From a virus, in IMG/VR virus record IMGVR_UViG_3300000553_004736, positions 1-48,188 of that record: a DNA stretch of 48,188 nt; one strand, given 5' to 3'. Under the pieces are notes generated by a model. That model did not search any database. It saw only the letters and a list, made by a program, of their open reading frames with translations, and was not told the origin of the DNA. Every line of letters starts with the position of its first letter. The first letter of the stretch is position 1. The position numbers were made by a program, and so were the translations under genes. Positions 44,834-48,188 of this stretch are shown here, in pieces.

Positions 44834-45103
44834 ATGGGTCAGGCAAAACGTCGCGGCACCTTTGAACAGCGGCTCGCCACCGCAACCCCGAAGCCGGCGA
44901 CGGTCCACTCCCACAAGCCGAAGCTCGACATGAGCCCCGAGGCCGTCAACTGGCGCTACGGGCAGAGCACCCGCAACCACTGCCCCGGCGTCGAACACCG
45001 CGTCCGCGGCGCGATCTACCGGGTGAGCCGCTCCGGCGCCTGGTTGCGCATGACGCCCCGCGATACGAAGGCGAACCGCCGCGCTGCCGCCCTGGCCGCG
45101 TAG
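44834..45103 (+). CDS. Small conserved phage protein (MGQAKRRGTFEQR type)
   Basis: 89 residues with AAGGAG before ATG 44834. The start MGQAKRRGTFEQRLATATPK is a widespread N terminus of small basic phage/bacterial proteins with unknown function. The rest is PKLDMSPEAVNWRYGQSTRN, HCPGVEHRVRGAIYRVSRSG and a basic tail. Highly basic, possibly nucleic-acid binding. Confidence 0.65.
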   Translation: MGQAKRRGTFEQRLATATPKPATVHSHKPKLDMSPEAVNWRYGQSTRNHCPGVEHRVRGAIYRVSRSGAWLRMTPRDTKANRRAAALAA

Positions 45104-45106
45104 AAG

Positions 45107-45238
45107 ATGATTCCCATCCATTCACTCCTCCAGCCCATCGTCATGGGCGAACGGTGGCCCAGCAGCGCCGTTGGGGACTCTCCCGATCTGACCGCTGAGG
45201 CGGTCCAAGATCCCCGCTTCAAGATCGATTTGCGGTGA
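45107..45238 (+). CDS. Small unknown protein
   Basis: 43 residues: MIPIHSLLQPIVMGERWPSS, AVGDSPDLTAEAVQDPRFKI, DLR. It begins three bases after the stop of the previous gene with a weak ribosome site. Protein-like composition but no support beyond the reading frame and spacing. Confidence 0.4.
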   Translation: MIPIHSLLQPIVMGERWPSSAVGDSPDLTAEAVQDPRFKIDLR

Positions 45239-45283
45239 GGGCACCGTCCTGCCCTCCGGATCGCTTTGCGAACTGCTGACTCT

Positions 45284-45330
45284 GAAGTGAACGGCCCTCG
45301 CCCCTCAACGGCGCGGGCCGTTCCATTGAG
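45284..45330 (+). repeat. Long hairpin, copy B (GAACGGCCC ... GGGCCGTTC)
   Basis: Arms GAACGGCCC (45289-45297) and GGGCCGTTC (45315-45323) pair perfectly. Relative to copy A, G17-C52 is replaced by A90-T322, a compensatory change. Outer CTGAA/TTGAG is one mismatch away from pairing. It precedes the 28-residue gene. Confidence 0.65.
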
Positions 45331-45355
45331 CGTCAACCAGACCATGGAGAACGCC

Positions 45356-45442
45356 ATGCGAAAGATCGTTCGGTTCCGCCCGCCCCGGCGGATTCCGCCG
45401 CCGCCACCCATCATCCCTTCCCCCATCAAGGAGGCTGCATGA
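45356..45442 (+). CDS. 28-residue Pro/Arg-rich microprotein
   Basis: MRKIVRFRPPRRIPPPPPII followed by PSPIKEAA. GGAG lies six bases upstream and the stop overlaps the next ATG as ATGA. The Arg/Pro composition recalls translation-inhibiting or nucleic-acid-binding peptides, but that is speculation. It may also serve to couple translation of the next gene. Confidence 0.45.
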   Translation: MRKIVRFRPPRRIPPPPPIIPSPIKEAA

Positions 45443-45750
45443 AGATCAATGGGATCACCATCAAGTTCGGTATCGACACATCCGACTACGGAGCATCGGG
45501 GCCGGCGGGCTATTACCTCTCGGTCTTCGCCGTGCTGGACACGCAATACGGCTGGGCTCACAAGGTGCCGCTCCCCGAAGTGCCCCCCCAGCTGCTCGCC
45601 ATGGACCTGGAAACCTTCCTCTCGGACCCCTGGGTTGAGCCCCTTGTCCAGGAGGCGGTCGCCAACCTGCTCCCGCACCTGGATGCCCAGGTCGTTACCC
45701 TCACCGCCGCCATCGCCGGGATCCGGGCTGAGTTGCCCGCCGCGTCATGA
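45439..45750 (+). CDS. Uncharacterised protein
   Basis: 103 residues with AAGGAGG upstream: MKINGITIKFGIDTSDYGAS, GYYLSVFAVLDTQYGWAHKV and MDLETFLSDPWVEPLVQEAV. Beta-strand start and helical end. It lies in the early recombination operon. No family recognised. Confidence 0.6.
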   Translation: MKINGITIKFGIDTSDYGASGPAGYYLSVFAVLDTQYGWAHKVPLPEVPPQLLAMDLETFLSDPWVEPLVQEAVANLLPHLDAQVVTLTAAIAGIRAELPAAS

Positions 45751-45860
45751 ACCGGCACACCTTCATCCTCACCATCGCCCTGGGCTTGGTGGCCTTCGGA
45801 ATCCTCCAGGGCTTGCCGGATGCCACCAGCGCCACGGCCATCTGCTTGGGGTTGCGATGA
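45747..45860 (+). CDS. Single-pass membrane microprotein
   Basis: 37 residues: MNRHTFILTIALGLVAFGIL, QGLPDATSATAICLGLR. One membrane-spanning helix near the N terminus. The start overlaps the previous stop (ATGA) and the stop overlaps the next start (ATGA), which supports expression. Function unknown. Confidence 0.55.
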   Translation: MNRHTFILTIALGLVAFGILQGLPDATSATAICLGLR

Positions 45861-46048
45861 CCGCTCTATTCCCTGACCCCGACGACCTGGTTCGTGCTGC
45901 CATCGCCAGGAGGGGCGAGCGCGAAACGGTTCCGACCCTCACCCAATACGACATGCTGCTCATGGAGTCGTGCGGGATCAAGCCTGATGTTCACCGGCTG
46001 AGCACCACCGGCATCGCGGCAGGGTGGGACCGTGAGCGCCTGGGTTGA
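45857..46048 (+). CDS. Small unknown protein
   Basis: 63 residues: MTALFPDPDDLVRAAIARRG, ERETVPTLTQYDMLLMESCG, IKPDVHRLSTTGIAAGWDRE. It overlaps the next gene by 17 bases. The alternation of helix and loop suggests a small folded protein. No motif recognised. Confidence 0.55.
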   Translation: MTALFPDPDDLVRAAIARRGERETVPTLTQYDMLLMESCGIKPDVHRLSTTGIAAGWDRERLG

Positions 46049-46289
46049 CCGGCTCGACACTGCCGGCCAGCCTCACACCTCGAATCACCGGGACGGCCAC
46101 AAGGTAGGCCTGTTCTCGGATGGCTGGTGGGCCTACCACCGGGACTACAAATACACCCCACCGCGGCGGCCTACCATCGGCCCAAGGCCGGTGGGCCCGT
46201 TCAACACCCTCACGGACGCGAAGCACTTCGTCGAGGCCCAGGGTTGGGCCTCGACATTTCCCTTTTCCGAACAGGAGCAAACCGCATGA
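46032..46289 (+). CDS. Small unknown protein, GTG start
   Basis: 85 residues from GTG 46032: MSAWVDRLDTAGQPHTSNHR, DGHKVGLFSDGWWAYHRDYK, GPFNTLTDAKHFVEAQGWAS. The F-N-T-L-x-D-A-K-x-F-V-E pattern is often seen in small proteins accompanying recombination genes. Its stop overlaps the ERF start. Function unknown. Confidence 0.58.
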   Translation: MSAWVDRLDTAGQPHTSNHRDGHKVGLFSDGWWAYHRDYKYTPPRRPTIGPRPVGPFNTLTDAKHFVEAQGWASTFPFSEQEQTA

Positions 46290-47065
46290 GCGAACCTGAA
46301 ATTGACGGCAGCAGCGCCCCCGAGCTGGAGCAGATCCCGCAGCGGCTAAACGTGCGCCCGCCGCAGACCGCCTCCATCATCCCCACGAACCCCGCCGAAA
46401 TGCTCTACCTGGCCATGTCCCAGGGCAAGGGGATGGAGGACCTGGAGAAGTTCATGGACCTCAAGGATCGCTGGGAGGCCGGCGAGGCCCGCAAGGCGTT
46501 CGTGGCCGCCATGTCCCGGTTCAAGGCCAACGACATCCACGTCAGCAAGGACAAGGACAACCTGCAATACAAGAGCCGCTACACCACGCTGGGGAATCTG
46601 GTGGGCACGGTGACGCCCTTCCTCAGCCAGAACGGCCTTTCCGCCAAGTGGGACATCCAGCAGGAGGCGCAGAAGATCCGCGTTATCTGCGTCATCACGC
46701 ACTCCCTGGGGCACTCCGAACAGGTGACCATGGAGGCCCCTCCCGATGCTTCCGGCGCCAAGAACCCCATCCAGATGATCAAGTCCACGATCACCTACCT
46801 GAAGGCTTGCACCTTCGAGTCCATCTGCGGCCTCGCATCGACCGAAGCCAACCTGGACGACGACGGCAACGGTGCCAACGGAATCCCGGCGCATCAGGCC
46901 GATGTGGACCGGATCAAAGCCGCCAAGACCCTCAAGGAATGCCAGGAAATCTACACAGAGGCCTACCGCAAGGCCTCTGCCGCCAATGACAAGAAGGCCA
47001 TGGACGCACTCCTGAAAGCCAAGGATGAGCGCAAGGCCGAACTCCAGAAGGGAAGTGGGAAATGA
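46286..47065 (+). CDS. erf: ERF-family ssDNA annealing protein
   Basis: 259 residues. The ERF core appears at MEDLEKFMDLKDRWEAGEAR, KAFVAAMSRFKANDIHVSKD, YKSRYTTLGNLVGTVTPFLS, QNGLSAKWDIQQEAQKIRVI and KSTITYLKACTFESICGLAS. The C-terminal part is helical. ERF proteins anneal single strands in phage recombination and pair with an exonuclease; YqaJ follows with a 4-base overlap. The start overlaps the previous stop by ATGA. Confidence 0.9.
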   Translation: MSEPEIDGSSAPELEQIPQRLNVRPPQTASIIPTNPAEMLYLAMSQGKGMEDLEKFMDLKDRWEAGEARKAFVAAMSRFKANDIHVSKDKDNLQYKSRYTTLGNLVGTVTPFLSQNGLSAKWDIQQEAQKIRVICVITHSLGHSEQVTMEAPPDASGAKNPIQMIKSTITYLKACTFESICGLASTEANLDDDGNGANGIPAHQADVDRIKAAKTLKECQEIYTEAYRKASAANDKKAMDALLKAKDERKAELQKGSGK

Positions 47066-47733
47066 TGAAGATCATCGAATGCACCCAGGGCAGCGCCGAA
47101 TGGAAGGCCGCCCGCGCCGGCAGGGTCACCGCTTCCAAGGTCAAGGACATCCTGGCCAAGGGGAAGGGCGGCGCCGATTCGGCCTCCCGCGCCAACTACC
47201 GCCACCAGATCGTCTGCGAAATGCTCTCCGGTGAGCCGCAGGATGATCCGATCTACGGCGCCGCCATCGCCTGGGGAGTCGAGCAGGAGAAGTTCGCCCG
47301 GGCCGCCTACGAGGTGGAGACGGGTTCCATGGTCGATCAAGTGGGCATGGTGATCCATCCCAAGTCCGACCGCTGCGCAGCCTCTCCGGACGGCATCGTG
47401 GACTGGGACGGCCAGGGAATCCCCGAGGGCTTGGTGGAAATCAAGTGCCCCCTGACCAAGACGCACATCGCCTACATCCTGGCCGGCGGGGTTCCCTCCG
47501 ACTACGAGCCGCAGATGGTGTGGCAAATGGCTTGCACCGGGGCCAAGTGGGTCGATTTCGTCTCCTTCGACCCGCGGCTCAAGGGCAAGGCGGAAGGACT
47601 GCAGCTCTACATCTGCCGCCTGGAGCGCAACGAAACCCGCATCCAGGAGGTTGAGCGCGAGGTGGAGAAGTTCCTGGACGAAGCCGACTGCCTCTATGCC
47701 TCCATCCTCAAGATCACCGAACAGGCGGCGTGA
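47062..47733 (+). CDS. YqaJ/lambda-type exonuclease
   Basis: 223 residues: MMKIIECTQGSAEWKAARAG, RVTASKVKDILA, then CAASPDGIVDWDGQGIPEGL, VEIKCPLTKTHIAYILAGGV and QMVWQMACTGAKWVDFVSFD. D-G-x-V-D and E-I-K-C are the metal-binding catalytic residues of the YqaJ family. It produces ssDNA for the ERF annealase. The stop overlaps the next start as TGATG. Confidence 0.92.
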   Translation: MMKIIECTQGSAEWKAARAGRVTASKVKDILAKGKGGADSASRANYRHQIVCEMLSGEPQDDPIYGAAIAWGVEQEKFARAAYEVETGSMVDQVGMVIHPKSDRCAASPDGIVDWDGQGIPEGLVEIKCPLTKTHIAYILAGGVPSDYEPQMVWQMACTGAKWVDFVSFDPRLKGKAEGLQLYICRLERNETRIQEVEREVEKFLDEADCLYASILKITEQAA

Positions 47734-48188
47734 TGGCCATCCGTGGATCTGTCGCCCGCGAGCCTATCCCCGCTCCTATCCCGCTCATCCCGGCGGTCAA
47801 AATTGACCAGACGGAACCCCGGATGGACGGAACCAGCGCCCTCGCCCCGGAGCCGTCCCAGCCGGCGGAAACTCCGGTCCTTGAAGGCATCATCGAGCCG
47901 GAAAAACTGGTCATCATCGAGCCGACCAAACGCCTGGAGGTGTTCACCCTCCCGGGCGGGCTCAACCCCATCATCGAGGCCATCACCGCGGTGGCCCGCA
48001 AGCACACTCCGGACCTGACGACCAAGAAGGGACGGGAGGCTATCGCCTCCAACGCTTACAAGGTCGCCCGGTGCAAGACTCTGCTGGACGATGCCGGGAA
48101 GGAAGAAACAGCCAAGGCGAAGGAAATCCCCAACGCGATCGACGCGGCCCGCCGGGACATGCGGACCCGCCTGGAAGCCCTCCAAACC
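47733..48188 (+). CDS. Uncharacterised recombination-operon protein (cut by window edge)
   Basis: The first 152 codons are present. A Pro/Ile N-terminal part (PIPAPIPLIPAVKIDQTEPR) precedes a helical region with KRLEVFTLPGGLNPIIEAIT, LTTKKGREAIASNAYKVARC and DAARRDMRTRLEA. The last part resembles a coiled-coil family often encoded next to phage exonucleases. VKIDQTE is encoded by a GGTCAAAATTGACC palindrome and matches the tail of the protein at 26932. It runs out of the window. Confidence 0.6.
   Translation, partial: MAIRGSVAREPIPAPIPLIPAVKIDQTEPRMDGTSALAPEPSQPAETPVLEGIIEPEKLVIIEPTKRLEVFTLPGGLNPIIEAITAVARKHTPDLTTKKGREAIASNAYKVARCKTLLDDAGKEETAKAKEIPNAIDAARRDMRTRLEALQT
47795..47808. repeat. 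Dispersed 14-base palindrome, copy 9
   Basis: GGTCAAAATTGACC in the + strand gene at 47733; it is the reverse complement of copies 5 and 7, so the orientation follows the direction of transcription. Confidence 0.7.

Noticed and set aside
1-48188. CRISPR arrays, insertion sequences, integrase, rRNA
   Set aside because: None seen. There is no transposase-like ORF, no spaced direct-repeat array and no tyrosine or serine recombinase in the window.

Overview
The window is most of the genome of a temperate tailed phage with a contractile tail (myovirus morphology), either a prophage or a phage contig. The sequence is GC-rich. A lipoprotein esterase, a two-membrane-style lysis block and strong GGAGG ribosome binding sites suggest a Gram-negative-type host; I cannot name the host. 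No integrase, attachment site or bacterial housekeeping gene lies in the window. The right edge cuts a gene, and the left edge coincides with the stop codon of the last gene.

Layout. A bidirectional control region lies at 42.8-43.5 kb. A CI-like repressor (42918-43319, +) sits between two promoter/operator blocks that are near copies of each other in inverted orientation. Leftward transcription (minus strand, 42836 down to 1) runs first through an early block: a Cro-like regulator, small proteins, a MazG protein with an HNH domain fused to it, a second HNH gene, a cytosine-5 DNA methyltransferase, a helicase-methyltransferase fusion, a RusA-like resolvase, a ParB-like protein, a DEAD/DEAH helicase, a zinc-ribbon/Toprim primase, a replisome-organiser-like protein, another HNH gene and NinB. 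It continues into terminase small and large subunits and a few small genes, ending at a terminator at 26.3 kb. The late block starts below it: small genes, a Mor-like activator, lysis genes (a Tlde1-like peptidoglycan enzyme, a holin candidate, membrane/coiled-coil proteins), head genes (portal, Mu gpF-like, DUF2213 protease, scaffold-like, gp24-like cement, DUF2184 major capsid), head-tail connectors, sheath, tube, tail chaperones with a -1 frameshift, a short tape measure, baseplate, a tail spike with an S74 chaperone, and a secreted SGNH lipoprotein.

The rightward operon (43.5 kb to the end, + strand) holds small genes, a tRNA-Ala(UGC) inside a 755-base stretch with no gene and many hairpins, and an ERF annealase plus YqaJ exonuclease recombination pair. 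Genes are packed tightly, and ATGA or GTGA stop-start overlaps join most of them. Several real genes of 25-61 codons are visible only through this coupling.

Most interesting signals: (1) a 14-base palindrome, GGTCAANNNTGACC as read along the transcribed strand, occurs nine times, in two reading frames and in non-coding DNA, all in the same orientation relative to transcription; (2) inverted twin promoter/operator modules flank the repressor, with apparently leaderless mRNAs for both regulators; (3) a structured, gene-free region surrounds the tRNA; (4) two long hairpins have a compensatory base-pair change; (5) a module of about 70 residues is shared by four different virion proteins; (6) a helicase-methyltransferase fusion, an HNH-MazG fusion and a methyltransferase with seven internal repeats.
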